NCBI GenBank assembly: GCA_016719785.1
Contig: JADJYJ010000020.1
Span: forward strand, 1 to 64,000
DNA length: 64,000 nucleotides
Reading direction: 5' to 3'
From: Candidatus Amarolinea dominans
GTDB taxonomy: Bacteria > Chloroflexota > Anaerolineae > SSC4 > Amarolineaceae
In this document: positions 53,874 to 63,328 of the stretch, one piece after another
Layout of the letters: every line of letters begins with the position of its first letter
Numbering within the stretch: the stretch's first letter is position 1
Notes under the pieces: generated by a model
Seen by the model: only the letters and a program-made list of their open reading frames with translations
Told to the model about the DNA's origin: nothing
The model's database searches: none
Translations under genes and position numbers: made by a program

Positions 53874-54598
53874 TGAACGTTGGCGCCCCGCAGCCCTCTG
53901 CTGCCCTTCCCGCGACCATTGCCATTGACGGCCCGGCCGCCTCGGGCAAGAGCACCATTGGTCATGCCCTGGCCCAGCGCCTGGGCTATCTCTATTTCGA
54001 TACCGGCGTGGTCTACCGCGCGGTGACCTGGCTGGCGCTAACCCGCGGGGTGCCTATCAGCGATGAGGTCGCCGTCGCGCAGTTGGCCCTGACGGTGCCT
54101 ATTGATGTGGTCGCGCCGGCAGATGCATGCGATGGCCGACTGGCTACGGTCCTGGCCGGGGGCGAAGATGTCACCTGGGCCGTGCGCCAGCCGCAGGTGG
54201 ACGCCAATGTCTCGGTGGTCTCTGCGTATCCGCGTGTGCGCGATGCCCTGAAGATGCATCAGCGGCGCATCGGCCATGCCGGCCGCGTGGTCATGGTGGG
54301 CCGTGACATCGGCACAGTCATCATGCCGGACGCTGATCTGAAAATCTACCTGGACGCGTCCCCAGCGGAGCGGGCACGACGCCGCTGTGAAGAAGGCCGT
54401 GAGCGCGGCCTGCCGGTGAGCTACGAGGAGATTCTGGCCGCGATGCGCCGGCGCGACGCCTTCGACAGCGGACGCCGCACGGCCCCGCTGCGCGCCGCGC
54501 CAGACGCCCAGGTTGTGGACTCGACTGATCTGTCGGCGCCCGAAGTCCTGCAGCAGATCATGGGCCTGATTGTCGCCTGGCAGGAGGCGAGGGACTGA
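53873..54598 (+). CDS. cmk: cytidylate kinase
   Basis: A 241-residue (d)CMP kinase. P-loop IDGPAASGKSTIGHALA, LYFDTGVVYRAVTWLAL, VGRDIGTVIMPDADLKIYLDA and RRRCEEGRERG with EEILAAMRRRDAFDSGR mark the family. It is coupled to rluB upstream and to the acyltransferase downstream by TGATG overlaps, matching the frequent rluB-cmk-plsC gene order. Confidence 0.95.
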   Translation: MNVGAPQPSAALPATIAIDGPAASGKSTIGHALAQRLGYLYFDTGVVYRAVTWLALTRGVPISDEVAVAQLALTVPIDVVAPADACDGRLATVLAGGEDVTWAVRQPQVDANVSVVSAYPRVRDALKMHQRRIGHAGRVVMVGRDIGTVIMPDADLKIYLDASPAERARRRCEEGRERGLPVSYEEILAAMRRRDAFDSGRRTAPLRAAPDAQVVDSTDLSAPEVLQQIMGLIVAWQEARD

Positions 54599-55290
54599 TG
54601 CCGCAGGATACTGCCGCGTTGCCGGCCATGACTTGGAGCCGGCGCCTGCAACGGCGCTTCTTGATTCTCCTCGCGCGCCTGGCCGCCTTCTTCTTGCTGC
54701 GCTTGACGGTGCGCGGGCAGGAGAATTTGCCCAGCAGCGGGCCGCTGATCGTGGTAATCAATCATTTTGGTTGGATCGAGCCGGCGCTGGCGCCGGTCTT
54801 TCTGCCTTACGACGTGGAATTCCTGGCCGCACACAACATGTTCGAGCATCCGTGGGTGGGCTGGATTGTGCGCGGCTACGCGGGCATCCCCGTACATCGT
54901 GGGGAGGTGGACCGCAAGGCGCTGCGCATGGCAGCGGCCGTGCTGGCAAAGGGCGGCGTGCTGGCGATTTTTCCCGAAGGCGGGGTGCAGAGCCGCAGCT
55001 TTCGCTCCGCGCTGATCCGGCCGCGTCCGGGCACGGCGTTCCTGGCCGCGCAGCAGGCCGTGCCCATTCTGCCGATGGCCTTCTCCGGCAGCGGTCAGGA
55101 GGTCTTCGGCTGCTGGAAGCGCCTGCGCCGCGCGCCCGTCACGCTGACCATCGGCCGGCCCTTTGGCCCGTTGACGATCACCGGCCACGGCGCGGCCCGG
55201 CGCCAGGCCCTGGACGACGCCAGCGACCTCATCATGGAACACCTGGCCGCTCTGCTCCCGCCCCACGAGCGGGGGCCGTTTCCGTGTTGA
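54598..55290 (+). CDS. PlsC-like 1-acylglycerol-3-phosphate acyltransferase, variant motif
   Basis: A 230-residue lysophospholipid acyltransferase-like protein with an N-terminal membrane helix (FLILLARLAAFFLLRL). Motif III FPEGGVQSRSF and motif IV ILPMAFSGSG are present. Motif I reads NHFGWIEP, so the catalytic HX4D is HX4E. This could lower or change activity, or the adjacent residue may serve. It probably takes part in phosphatidate synthesis with the next gene and plsY. Confidence 0.8.
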   Translation: MPQDTAALPAMTWSRRLQRRFLILLARLAAFFLLRLTVRGQENLPSSGPLIVVINHFGWIEPALAPVFLPYDVEFLAAHNMFEHPWVGWIVRGYAGIPVHRGEVDRKALRMAAAVLAKGGVLAIFPEGGVQSRSFRSALIRPRPGTAFLAAQQAVPILPMAFSGSGQEVFGCWKRLRRAPVTLTIGRPFGPLTITGHGAARRQALDDASDLIMEHLAALLPPHERGPFPC

Positions 55291-55320
55291 TCCGTGTCCC
55301 TCGAAAGAAGAATGCGAGCA

Positions 55321-55345
55321 TTTTTTGCCACGAATTTCACGAATT
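55321..55345. repeat. TTTTTTGCCACGAATTTCACGAATT dispersed element
   Basis: An AT-rich 25-base block with two CACGAATT units, unlike its GC-rich surroundings, in the gap between two acyltransferase genes. Confidence 0.6.
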
Positions 55346-55374
55346 GGTTGCCGTCATGCGGATAGGAGATGAGG

Positions 55375-56091
55375 ATGAATCAAGACTATCGCTATCTGGC
55401 CGTTGCGGACCCCAGGAAACCGCGTTGGGGCCGGCGCCTGGTGCAACCCATTCTCTACGCGGTGGTGCGCACCCTGAGCCGCACCACCATCGAGGGGCTG
55501 GACAACCTGCCGGCGCAGGGGCCGGTCATTCTCATTTTCAACCACATCCACGCCATTGACCCGTTCGTGACGGTGGCGCTGCTGCCGCGCTATGGCGTGC
55601 CGATTTCCAAGATCGAAAACTACGACATTCCGCTCTTTGGCGCGCTGATCCGCTGGTTTGGGGTCATTCCGATCCGTCGCGGGGAGGTTGACGTGCGGGC
55701 CATCAAGGCGTGCGAGGCGGTGCTGGCGGCCGGTCATGTGCTGCTGATGGCGCCGGAGGGGACGCGCAGCAGGGATGCCAGCCTGCAGGTGGGCAAGGAG
55801 GGGTTGGCCTTCGTGGCGCGCAAGAGCGATCCGGTCATCGTGCCGGTGGCAATCACCGGCTCCACCGCGCTGACCGCGTCCTTCAAGCGCCTGCGGCCCG
55901 TTCCTGTGCATCTGCGCTACGGAACGCCGTTTCGTTTTCGCTGGCCCGAAGGCAAACTGACGCGTGAGCATCTGCGGCTGCAGACCGACGCCGCCATGAG
56001 CCGCGTGGCCGGTCTGCTGCCGCCGGAGATGCGCGGGGTCTATCGCGATCCGCAGCCAGAATGGGAGACGTGGCTGCGGCTCGCGGCATAG
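55375..56091 (+). CDS. plsC: 1-acyl-sn-glycerol-3-phosphate acyltransferase
   Basis: A 238-residue PlsC-family enzyme with canonical motif I FNHIHAIDPF (HX4D), motif II IPIRRGEVD, motif III APEGTRSRD and motif IV IVPVAITGS. It adds the second acyl chain in phosphatidic acid synthesis at the membrane. ATG 55375 has AGGAG seven bases upstream; an ATG at 55369 is too close to it. Confidence 0.9.
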   Translation: MNQDYRYLAVADPRKPRWGRRLVQPILYAVVRTLSRTTIEGLDNLPAQGPVILIFNHIHAIDPFVTVALLPRYGVPISKIENYDIPLFGALIRWFGVIPIRRGEVDVRAIKACEAVLAAGHVLLMAPEGTRSRDASLQVGKEGLAFVARKSDPVIVPVAITGSTALTASFKRLRPVPVHLRYGTPFRFRWPEGKLTREHLRLQTDAAMSRVAGLLPPEMRGVYRDPQPEWETWLRLAA

Positions 56092-56102
56092 ATCGGTGCG
56101 AG

Positions 56103-56136
56103 TTTTTTGGACAGGATTGACAGGATGAACAGGATT
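56103..56136. repeat. ACAGGATT-type dispersed repeat
   Basis: TTTTTTGGACAGGATTGACAGG followed by ATGAACAGGATTT: three ACAGGAT units with a 5' T-run. It lies between the convergent plsC and plsY genes; related to 27267-27291. Confidence 0.85.
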
Positions 56137-56148
56137 TGCAATTGCTGG

Positions 56149-56787
56149 TTAAGCCTGCTTGTCGGGGGTGCGGCGTCCGATGCGTGGGGCGCGCGGCTCG
56201 GTGCCGTTGAGCAGGCGTTTGATGTTGGGACGCAGCGCCAGGACGACGAGCAGCGCGGCGGCGATGCCATACCAGACGTAGACCCACGAGGTCAGCCCGG
56301 CGGCCGCGCGCAGGGCAAAGGTGATGGGAATCACAGCGGCAATCACCAGTGAGGTGACGGAAGCGTAACCGACGACGAAGACGCCAAGCGGCACCATGGG
56401 CACCAACCATAGGGCCGAGAGCGGCCAGAACACCATACAGGCGCCGATGTTGGGCGAGGTACCGGCGCCGCCCTTGAAGCCCATGAAGAGCGACCAGTTG
56501 TGACCGGCCACGGCGCCCAGGCCGGCGATGGCTTCGATCTCCGGTACGCCGCCGCTGAGCAGCCGCACGATAGCAACGGCCGCCAGGCCCTTGAGCATAT
56601 CGCCGATGGCTGTTATGACACCGGCGCCCAAACCACCAGCGCGCATGGCATTGGTGCCGCCGGTGCGTCCACTGCCCACGGTACGCACATCCACTCCACT
56701 CATGGCTCGCACCACCAGGTATCCCACGGGAATCGAGCCAAGCAGATAGCCAATCACGGCTGCCGCTGCCACCATCGTTGCTGACAT
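56149..56787 (-). CDS. plsY: acyl-phosphate:glycerol-3-phosphate acyltransferase
   Basis: A 212-residue membrane enzyme making the first acylation of glycerol-3-phosphate. Conserved loops are LLGSIPVGYLV, the VGSGRTGGTNAMRAGG motif and AGHNWSLFMGFKGGAGTSPNIG. In many homologues the latter reads GGKGVAT, so KGGAGTS is a mild variant. About six helices. It completes a phosphatidate set with the two PlsC-like genes. Confidence 0.92.
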   Translation of the reverse strand: MSATMVAAAAVIGYLLGSIPVGYLVVRAMSGVDVRTVGSGRTGGTNAMRAGGLGAGVITAIGDMLKGLAAVAIVRLLSGGVPEIEAIAGLGAVAGHNWSLFMGFKGGAGTSPNIGACMVFWPLSALWLVPMVPLGVFVVGYASVTSLVIAAVIPITFALRAAAGLTSWVYVWYGIAAALLVVLALRPNIKRLLNGTEPRAPRIGRRTPDKQA

Positions 56788-56857
56788 TGAATTCTTCCAT
56801 CCTTGATTTTACTGTACTACCACAGCATAACACCGTTTGCCCAAGTGAGTTGCGGCG

Positions 56858-58027
56858 TCAGAATTCCTTCTCATATCCCGCCAGCGTCAGCTCTGCCGTG
56901 CGCTGCCAGGTGAATTGACGGGCACGCGCCAGGCCGGTCTGTTGCAACGTGGTGCGCAGGGCGCCGTCGGTCAGCAGGCGCCGCAAAACGGCCGCCATCT
57001 CATCGCTGTCAGCCGGATCGAACAGGACACCGGCATCGCCGCCCACCACCTCCGGCAGGCTTGAGGTGTTACTGCACGCCACCGCCACCCCACAGGCCAT
57101 CGCCTCGATCACCGGTAGGCCATAGCCTTCGTAGAGCGAGGGCAGGATGAACACCTCGGCGCCGCTGTACAGGACCGGCAGATCGGCCTCGCTGACCGCG
57201 CCCAACACAAGGATGTCGTTTTGCAGACCCGCCTGGGCAATGGCGGCGCGGATGCCGACGTAGCGCGGGTCTTCACGACCGGCCAGCACCAGGCCAACCT
57301 GCTGCGCCAGGCCTGGCGGGTGCGGCGCGGCGCCGGCGCTCTCCTGTGCCTTGAGCTTGCCCCAGGCCTCCACCAGGCGCGGCAAGTTCTTGTGGGGCTT
57401 GTTGGCGCCCAGGAAAAGCACGTAGCGCGGGGGCAGGCCCAGGCGTTGACGCAGGGCGTGGATGGCGTCCGCAGATGCGGGCCGGAAGCGGCCATCGGCC
57501 GCGGCCGGCGTGACGGTGATGCGGCCGGGATCAACGCCGTACACGCGCTGCAAATCGGCCGCGGCCGAGGTTGACAGGGTCAGGATGTGCGCCGCGCGGG
57601 CCAGGGCCAGGCGGGTGGTGATCTCAAAGACGACGCGGTGAAGCGCGGAGGGCAGGTAGGCCGGGTAGAGGTGGGAGATGATGTCGTAGATCGTGACGAC
57701 CGTGCGGCGCCGGCTGAGATAGGGGAAGATGTAGTAGGGGAAGTGAACCAGGTCGCCGGGCGGCAGGTCGCGGGGCAGGGTGATCTGCTCCTGCGGGGAG
57801 AAGATGGCCTGCGAAACGGCGTGCAGGGTCACGTTGGGCCGGCGCGCCAGGCCGGTCACGTCGAAGCGGGTGTTGATTGCGCCCGGCTGTGTGAGCATGA
57901 CGAAGCGCCAGGCGGGCGCGGCCTCGGCCAGGGCCTGCGCCAGGTGAAAGGTGTAGCGGCCGATGCCCGGAAAATGGTCCTGCACGGTGCGCAGATCGAG
58001 CACGATGGTAGGCGTCGTCGTGGTCAT
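56858..58027 (-). CDS. glycosyltransferase family 4
   Basis: A 389-residue GT-B enzyme. Acceptor-side N-terminus IVLDLRTVQDHFPGIGRYTF; donor-side motifs YVLFLGANKPHKNLPRLVEAW and the E-x7-E region FILPSLYEGYGLPVIEAMACGV. It resembles mannosyltransferases of the WbaZ group. ATG 58027 with AGGA upstream is favoured over 58048. Part of a polysaccharide cluster. Confidence 0.88.
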   Translation of the reverse strand: MTTTTPTIVLDLRTVQDHFPGIGRYTFHLAQALAEAAPAWRFVMLTQPGAINTRFDVTGLARRPNVTLHAVSQAIFSPQEQITLPRDLPPGDLVHFPYYIFPYLSRRRTVVTIYDIISHLYPAYLPSALHRVVFEITTRLALARAAHILTLSTSAAADLQRVYGVDPGRITVTPAAADGRFRPASADAIHALRQRLGLPPRYVLFLGANKPHKNLPRLVEAWGKLKAQESAGAAPHPPGLAQQVGLVLAGREDPRYVGIRAAIAQAGLQNDILVLGAVSEADLPVLYSGAEVFILPSLYEGYGLPVIEAMACGVAVACSNTSSLPEVVGGDAGVLFDPADSDEMAAVLRRLLTDGALRTTLQQTGLARARQFTWQRTAELTLAGYEKEF

Positions 58028-58040
58028 GGCATTGATCCTG

Positions 58041-58852
58041 TCAGGCATCGGCGGTCGGCAGCAGGCGCAGCAGCAGCGCCAGGGCCAGGCGGTCGAGCGG
58101 GCCGTAGTGCCGTTGGTAGAAGGTGCGCAGGGAGGCGTAGTAGGCCGCGGGCGCGCGGCGGTTCTGCTTGAGCGACTGACCGCCCAGGTGAACCACGCGG
58201 CTGGCCGGTGTACGCCACACCTCCCAACCGGCCTGACGGCTGCGCAGGCACCAGTCGTTATCCTCGAAATACATGAACATCGCCTCGTCCAGGCCGCCGA
58301 TCTGGCTGAAGACCGCGCGCCGCGCCAGCAGGCACGCGCCGCTGACCCAGTCCACGCGGGCGGCCTGTGTTGCGCCCCAATCGTGCAGCGGCCCCGTGCG
58401 CAGCAGGCGCGCCAGGTTGCGGCGCAGCAGGTAGGTCACCGTGGGATCGCGGCCAAAGGCAAACGGCTGCGGCGCGCCGTCCGCCAGAACCAGCGCGGGG
58501 CCGACGATGCCGGCCGCCGGATGCGCGTGCAGGAATTGCACCAGGCCGGACACTGAGCCAGGCTCCGGTTCGGTGTCCGGGTTGAGCAGGAGCAAGAAGT
58601 CGCCCTGCGCCCGCGCCAGCCCCTGGTTGTTCGCTTTCGCATAGCCAGGATTGCTATCGTTGTAGAGATAGGTCACGGCCGGGAACGCGGCGCGCACGGC
58701 CTGCTGGCTGCCGTCGCCGGACGCGTTGTCCACCACGATCGTTTCCCACGTCAGCCCCGCGCACGCGTCCCCAGCCGCTCCAGCGTGCGCAGCAGCAGCG
58801 GCCCGACATTCCAGGTGACGATGATCACCGACAGCGTTGGTTGTTGCATCAT
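58041..58852 (-). CDS. glycosyltransferase family 2 (frameshifted)
   Basis: N-terminus MMQQPTLSVIIVTWNVGPLL is in one frame and the remainder (AGLTWETIVVDNASGDGS, LLLNPDTEPEPG, ARRAVFSQIGGLDEAMFMY) in another. A missing G in the run at 58769-58772 would restore a protein of about 270 residues of the rhamnosyltransferase-like GT2 group. The DxD-like NPD and ED motifs are intact. A run-length error in sequencing is a likely cause. Confidence 0.85.
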
Positions 58853-58867
58853 TCGCTTCTCGCTTCC

Positions 58868-58922
58868 CCCCTTCTCCTCTCCGCCCCGCGGAGAGGAGAA
58901 GGGGCCGGGGGTTGAGGTGAGG
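58868..58922. repeat. palindromic dispersed repeat, second copy
   Basis: A 17-bp perfect stem (58868-58884 with 58888-58904, loop CCC) followed by GGGGGTTGAGGTGAGG. Same family as 22995-23067, here with only one outer arm kept. Confidence 0.9.
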
Positions 58923-58927
58923 CTCCC

Positions 58928-60211
58928 CTACCCTTCCTTCAGCACATCCCTGAACACCGCGGCCAACTGCCCGGTCAACTGACGGCGCTCGAACTGCTCC
59001 TGCGCGGCCGCAAAGCCCGGCCACACCGCGCCGGCCTGATGATGGGCCACGAGTTCGTGTAGCGTGCGTTGGATGGCGGCTGCATCATCAGGCGCCACGG
59101 TGAGACCCAGGCCGTACTGCGTCACGATGGCGGCCGCGGCGTTGTCCGCGGCCAGGGCCAGGATGGGGACGCCCGCGCCGATGTAGTCGAACAGCTTGAG
59201 CGTGGCGACGCTGCGCTGGCCGGGCGCGGTGATGAGCAGCAGCCCGTCCGCGTCGAGCTGCGCCTGGTGCGCCTCACGCCGCGGCACGGCCGGCCGGAAG
59301 CTGACGACGCCCGTCAGGCCGTGGCTGGCCGCGGCCGCCTGTTCAGCCGGGCTGGTGTCGCCGATCACGATCACCTGCAGCGGGATGGCCGGCTGCGCAT
59401 GCACGAACTGCGCCAGGCCCGCAAAGAAGGCCGCGGCCGAGGTGCCCTGCCGACTGGCCGACAGCGCGCCGGTGTAGACCAGGCGGAAGACACCGTCCGC
59501 CTGGCGTTGGCGCTGCAGACCCTGGAACTCGGCCGCGTCGAAGCCGTTGGTGATGGTGTGGATGCGCCCGGCCGCGGCCGGGTAGCGCGTCCGCAGGTCA
59601 TCGGCAATGGGGCCGGTGGCAGTGACGATGGCCTGCGCAGATGCAATCACGCCGGCTTCCAGGCGATGCTCGACCGCCCGTCGCCAGGCGGCCTGGCGCA
59701 CGGCCGGGTTGGGCGGCTCGAACAGCCAGCCGTCGCGCAGGTCGGCCACCCAGGGCAGGTGATGGCGGTGCGCCAACCGCCGGGCGATCAGATGCGCCGT
59801 TTCGGGCGGCGATGTGCTGAAGATGAGCGCCGGGCGCTGCTGTGCGATCACGCGGCTGCCCAGGCGCACGGCCGGCAGCAGCCAGCCCAACTTGGTGTCG
59901 GGCGTCATGATCTGGTCGCGCAGCCGGCCGAGCAGGCTCTGACTGCTCAGCGTCGCCACGCGGAACTGCGCCTCCTGCGCCACGTCCGCGGCGGCCCGCC
60001 CGCGCAGGCCGCTGAACAGCGTATGCACCAGGTCATGGGCGCGGAAAACCCCCTGCGCCGCGTCCGTTGCCTGCCCGCCATAACGCCCGGTGGTCAGAAT
60101 CAGCGGCCGGAAGCCAAACGCTGGCAAGTAATGGGCGAACTTCACGATCCGCTCCGCCCCGGCCGATAAAATCGGCGGGTAATCATGCACCACGATCAAA
60201 ACCGGTTGCAT
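58928..60211 (-). CDS. glycosyltransferase family 4
   Basis: A 427-residue GT-B enzyme with an N-terminal VVHDYPPILSAGAERIVKFA, typical of WbuB-like transferases, and a donor domain with RLVYTGALSASRQGTSAAAF and LKLFDYIGAGVPILALA. The usual E-x7-E glutamates are partly replaced in the latter. Likely cytoplasmic face of the membrane, building a repeat unit. Confidence 0.85.
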   Translation of the reverse strand: MQPVLIVVHDYPPILSAGAERIVKFAHYLPAFGFRPLILTTGRYGGQATDAAQGVFRAHDLVHTLFSGLRGRAAADVAQEAQFRVATLSSQSLLGRLRDQIMTPDTKLGWLLPAVRLGSRVIAQQRPALIFSTSPPETAHLIARRLAHRHHLPWVADLRDGWLFEPPNPAVRQAAWRRAVEHRLEAGVIASAQAIVTATGPIADDLRTRYPAAAGRIHTITNGFDAAEFQGLQRQRQADGVFRLVYTGALSASRQGTSAAAFFAGLAQFVHAQPAIPLQVIVIGDTSPAEQAAAASHGLTGVVSFRPAVPRREAHQAQLDADGLLLITAPGQRSVATLKLFDYIGAGVPILALAADNAAAAIVTQYGLGLTVAPDDAAAIQRTLHELVAHHQAGAVWPGFAAAQEQFERRQLTGQLAAVFRDVLKEG

Positions 60212-60214
60212 TCC

Positions 60215-62095
60215 CTACTCCATAAACCGCCGCAGCCACAGTTCGGTGTTGAACCAGCGCCACAGGAGCAGGCGATGGTCGGCCTGGCCGGCCTGATGCT
60301 CCTGGAAAATCTGGTCAACGACGGCCGCGTTCCAGTAGGGGCGCTGGCGGAAGCGGGCGCTGGCGAAGATCTCGGTCATGAGCGGCCGCAGCGTCGTGCG
60401 GAACCAGGCCGCCTCCGGGGTGCCAAAGGCCATCTTATCCTGGCGCTGCGTAATCGCGGGCGGCAGCACATCGGCCAACGCCCGGCGCAGCAGCCATTTG
60501 GTCTCGCCGTCGCGCAGCATGAAGCGGGCCGGCAGCGCGAAGGCGAATTCGACCAGCCGATGATCGAGAAAGGGCACGCGCGCCTCGATGCTGAAGGCCA
60601 TCGAGTTGCGGTCCTCGTAGTGCAGGAGTGAGGGCAGATGCAGGGTGGTGAGATACTGGTACATCTGGCGGCGCAGCGGATCACGATAGGGCGCGGGCAT
60701 CTCCAGCCAGGGCTGCGGGTGTGTGGCCAGGGCCGGGCCCAGCCAGGCCGGCCGCGTGCGGCCGCGGCCCACCTGGATAGCGCTGCGCAGGGCCGCGGGC
60801 AAGGCCAGCCCCAGCGCGCCGGTCAGCAGGATGCGGGGCGGCACGCCATGGCGGCCGCGAAAGCCCGCCAGTGTACGACTCAGCCCGGCGAAATCGGCGC
60901 GGCGCAGGAGATTGGCCCACAAGCCGGAGAAGAAGGGGTGATAGCCGCCCAGAATCTCGTCGCTGCCCTGGCCGTCGAGCATCACCTTGATGCCCTGCTG
61001 TCCCGCCAACTGCATGACGCACCACTGCGCCACGATGCTGGTGGAGCCAAACGGCTCTTCCTGGCGCCAGATCAGATCGGGCAGCAGCGCGCCCAGTTCC
61101 TCGGCCCGCGGAAAGGCGAAATAAGCCTGCGCGCCGGTCTGGGCAATGACCTCACGCGCAAAGCGGCGCTCATCGAAGGCCGGATCGTCGAAGCTGGCGG
61201 TGAAGGTGCGCTGGCGCTCGCCGATCATGGCCCGATCAACCCCCTCCGCGTCGAGCAGGCGGGCGATGGCGCAGACGATGGCCGACGAATCGAGTCCGCC
61301 GCTCAGACAGGTGCCGATGGGCACATCGCTCTGCAGATGCAGGCGCACCGATTCGAAGAACAGCTCGCGCAGGCGGCCGATCGCGGCCTGATCGCTCAGG
61401 TTGTCCAGGCGCTGATCGGGGTCCAGGTCCCAGTAGCGCTGGATGGTGATCTGGCCCTGGCGCACCACGAGCCGATGGGCGGGCGGTAATTGGCGAATGT
61501 CGGCAAACATCGTTTCGGCCGTGTGATCGAGGTAGCCGTAGACCAGGTAATCATAGAGGCGATCATCGTTGGGCCGGCGGGGCGTGGCCGGGTCGGCCAG
61601 CAGCGCCTTGATCTCCGAAGCAAAGATGAAGCGCTCCGTGTTGGTATGGTAGTAGAAGGGCTTGATGCCGAAGCGGTCGCGGGCCGCGAACAGCCGCTGG
61701 CGCGCCTCATCCCACAGGGCAAAGGCGAACATGCCATCGAAGTGTAGCACGCAGTCGTCGCCCCACTGTTCGTAGGCGTGCAGGATCGCCTCGCTGTCGC
61801 TGCGCGAACGGAAGATGTGGCCGGCCGCCTCCAGTTCGCTCACCAGGCTGCGGTAGTTGTAGATTTCGCCGTTGAAGACCAGCCAGAGGGTGCCATCCTC
61901 GTTGGTCATCGGTTGATGCCCGGCCGGCGAGAGATCAAGAATCGCCAGGCGGCGGAAGGCCAGCCCGGTCGGCCCATTCTGGTAGATGCCCTGATCGTCC
62001 GGGCCGCGGTGACGCAGCAGGTGCGCCATCTGTTCGAGCTGCGCCTGCGCCACGGGCTGTTGATCGCTGCGGCAGACGCCGGCAATTCCACACAT
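60215..62095 (-). CDS. asnB: asparagine synthase (glutamine-hydrolysing)
   Basis: A 626-residue AsnB. The amidotransferase nucleophile Cys2 (MCGIAGV), LRHRGPDDQGIY and FNGEIYNY are in the N-terminal half. The synthetase half has the PP-loop LSGGLDSSAIV and LDGQGSDEILGGY. In polysaccharide clusters such proteins often amidate sugar acids rather than make free asparagine; which applies is not known. It lies between two GT4 genes with gaps of three bases. Confidence 0.93.
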   Translation of the reverse strand: MCGIAGVCRSDQQPVAQAQLEQMAHLLRHRGPDDQGIYQNGPTGLAFRRLAILDLSPAGHQPMTNEDGTLWLVFNGEIYNYRSLVSELEAAGHIFRSRSDSEAILHAYEQWGDDCVLHFDGMFAFALWDEARQRLFAARDRFGIKPFYYHTNTERFIFASEIKALLADPATPRRPNDDRLYDYLVYGYLDHTAETMFADIRQLPPAHRLVVRQGQITIQRYWDLDPDQRLDNLSDQAAIGRLRELFFESVRLHLQSDVPIGTCLSGGLDSSAIVCAIARLLDAEGVDRAMIGERQRTFTASFDDPAFDERRFAREVIAQTGAQAYFAFPRAEELGALLPDLIWRQEEPFGSTSIVAQWCVMQLAGQQGIKVMLDGQGSDEILGGYHPFFSGLWANLLRRADFAGLSRTLAGFRGRHGVPPRILLTGALGLALPAALRSAIQVGRGRTRPAWLGPALATHPQPWLEMPAPYRDPLRRQMYQYLTTLHLPSLLHYEDRNSMAFSIEARVPFLDHRLVEFAFALPARFMLRDGETKWLLRRALADVLPPAITQRQDKMAFGTPEAAWFRTTLRPLMTEIFASARFRQRPYWNAAVVDQIFQEHQAGQADHRLLLWRWFNTELWLRRFME

Positions 62096-62098
62096 ACT

Positions 62099-63328
62099 TT
62101 AGCTCCTCGCCGTTGGCAGTGCTGCGTAGAGTTCGAGCAGACGCTGCGCCTGCCGCTCCCAGTGGTACTCCCCACGTGCGGCCGCCAGCCCGGCCGTGCG
62201 CATGGCGGCCTGCCGCGCGGGCGCTTGCAGGATGTCGTTGACTGCCGCGGCCAGCGCCGCGGGCGTGGGCTGCGCCACCGTCAGCCCGGCGCCAGTGGTG
62301 CGCGCCACGCGTCCAATCTCCGGCCAGTCGGTTGCCACGAAGGGCAGGCCGGCCATCATGTACTCGAACAGCTTGTTGGGCATGGCAAAGCGGTCGTTCT
62401 TGTTGTGCCCGGCCAGCAGGATCATGCCCACATCGGCCGAGGCCGTGGCTGCCAGCAGTTGACCGGCCGGCAGCGCGTCGAGCATGAAGACGCGGGCCTG
62501 CAGACCCAGGCGCGCTACCTCCTGGCGAACCGCTTCCTGGTAGGTGCCCAGGTTGAAGCCCAGGAAAACCAGCACGACCGCGGGCGACAGCAGCGGCATG
62601 GCCTGCACCAGTTCCAGCAGATGGCGGTCGGGCAGGACCGCGCCTTGCAGGAGAATGATGCGCTGTTCGGCCGCCAGCCCCAGGCGCTGGCGCAGATAGG
62701 ACGAGCCGGCCGTCATATCCTGGTAGCGCGGGGTGTTGAGCACCAGGATTGGCGTGGCGATGCCGTAGCGGGTTGCCAACTCGTTGGCGATGGACTGGCT
62801 GACCGTAATCACCGCCGCGGCACGACCGATCAGGCGGCGTTCCAGGCGGGCGAAGTTGCGCTGCGCCAGCGTCTGTTTGACGCGGTTGGGCCAGGGGATG
62901 CTGGCCGCACCCGGCCCCCGCGTCATCTGATCCACGAACAGCTCATGCGCATCGTAGACCAGTGACGCGTGCCAACGCCGCGCCAGCGTCGCGGCTGCGG
63001 GCAGCGTGTCCAGGTCATGCGCATGCACCACGTCGCTGCGCTGATCCGCGGCCGCGGCCAGCAGACTGGCGCCGCCGCCCCAGCGCCAGAGATCGGCCGT
63101 ATGACCGGCCGCGCGACGCCAGCCGGTCGCGGCCTGCCAGGCGGGCGGCGCCGCGGCCACCGCGGTCAGCCCGGCCGCGGCGTCCCAGCCCAGGGCCGGG
63201 ATGTCGGCCGGCCGGATGGCGCTGACCACCGTCACGCGGCAGCCCGCGGCGGCCAGGGTTTCGGCCTCGCGGCGCACCCGGTTATCGTGCAGCAGATCGC
63301 TGGTGACCAGCATCAGGATGTGGGTCAT
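62099..63328 (-). CDS. glycosyltransferase family 4
   Basis: A 409-residue GT-B enzyme: MTHILMLVTSDLLHDNRVRR at the N-terminus, DVVHAHDLDTLP, VYDAHELFVDQ, and donor motifs IILLQGAVLPDRHLLELVQA and MPNKLFEYMMAGLPFVATDW. Its ATG lies just past the flippase stop with a 4-base overlap, so the two are coupled. The acceptor is unknown. Confidence 0.88.
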   Translation of the reverse strand: MTHILMLVTSDLLHDNRVRREAETLAAAGCRVTVVSAIRPADIPALGWDAAAGLTAVAAAPPAWQAATGWRRAAGHTADLWRWGGGASLLAAAADQRSDVVHAHDLDTLPAAATLARRWHASLVYDAHELFVDQMTRGPGAASIPWPNRVKQTLAQRNFARLERRLIGRAAAVITVSQSIANELATRYGIATPILVLNTPRYQDMTAGSSYLRQRLGLAAEQRIILLQGAVLPDRHLLELVQAMPLLSPAVVLVFLGFNLGTYQEAVRQEVARLGLQARVFMLDALPAGQLLAATASADVGMILLAGHNKNDRFAMPNKLFEYMMAGLPFVATDWPEIGRVARTTGAGLTVAQPTPAALAAAVNDILQAPARQAAMRTAGLAAARGEYHWERQAQRLLELYAALPTARS

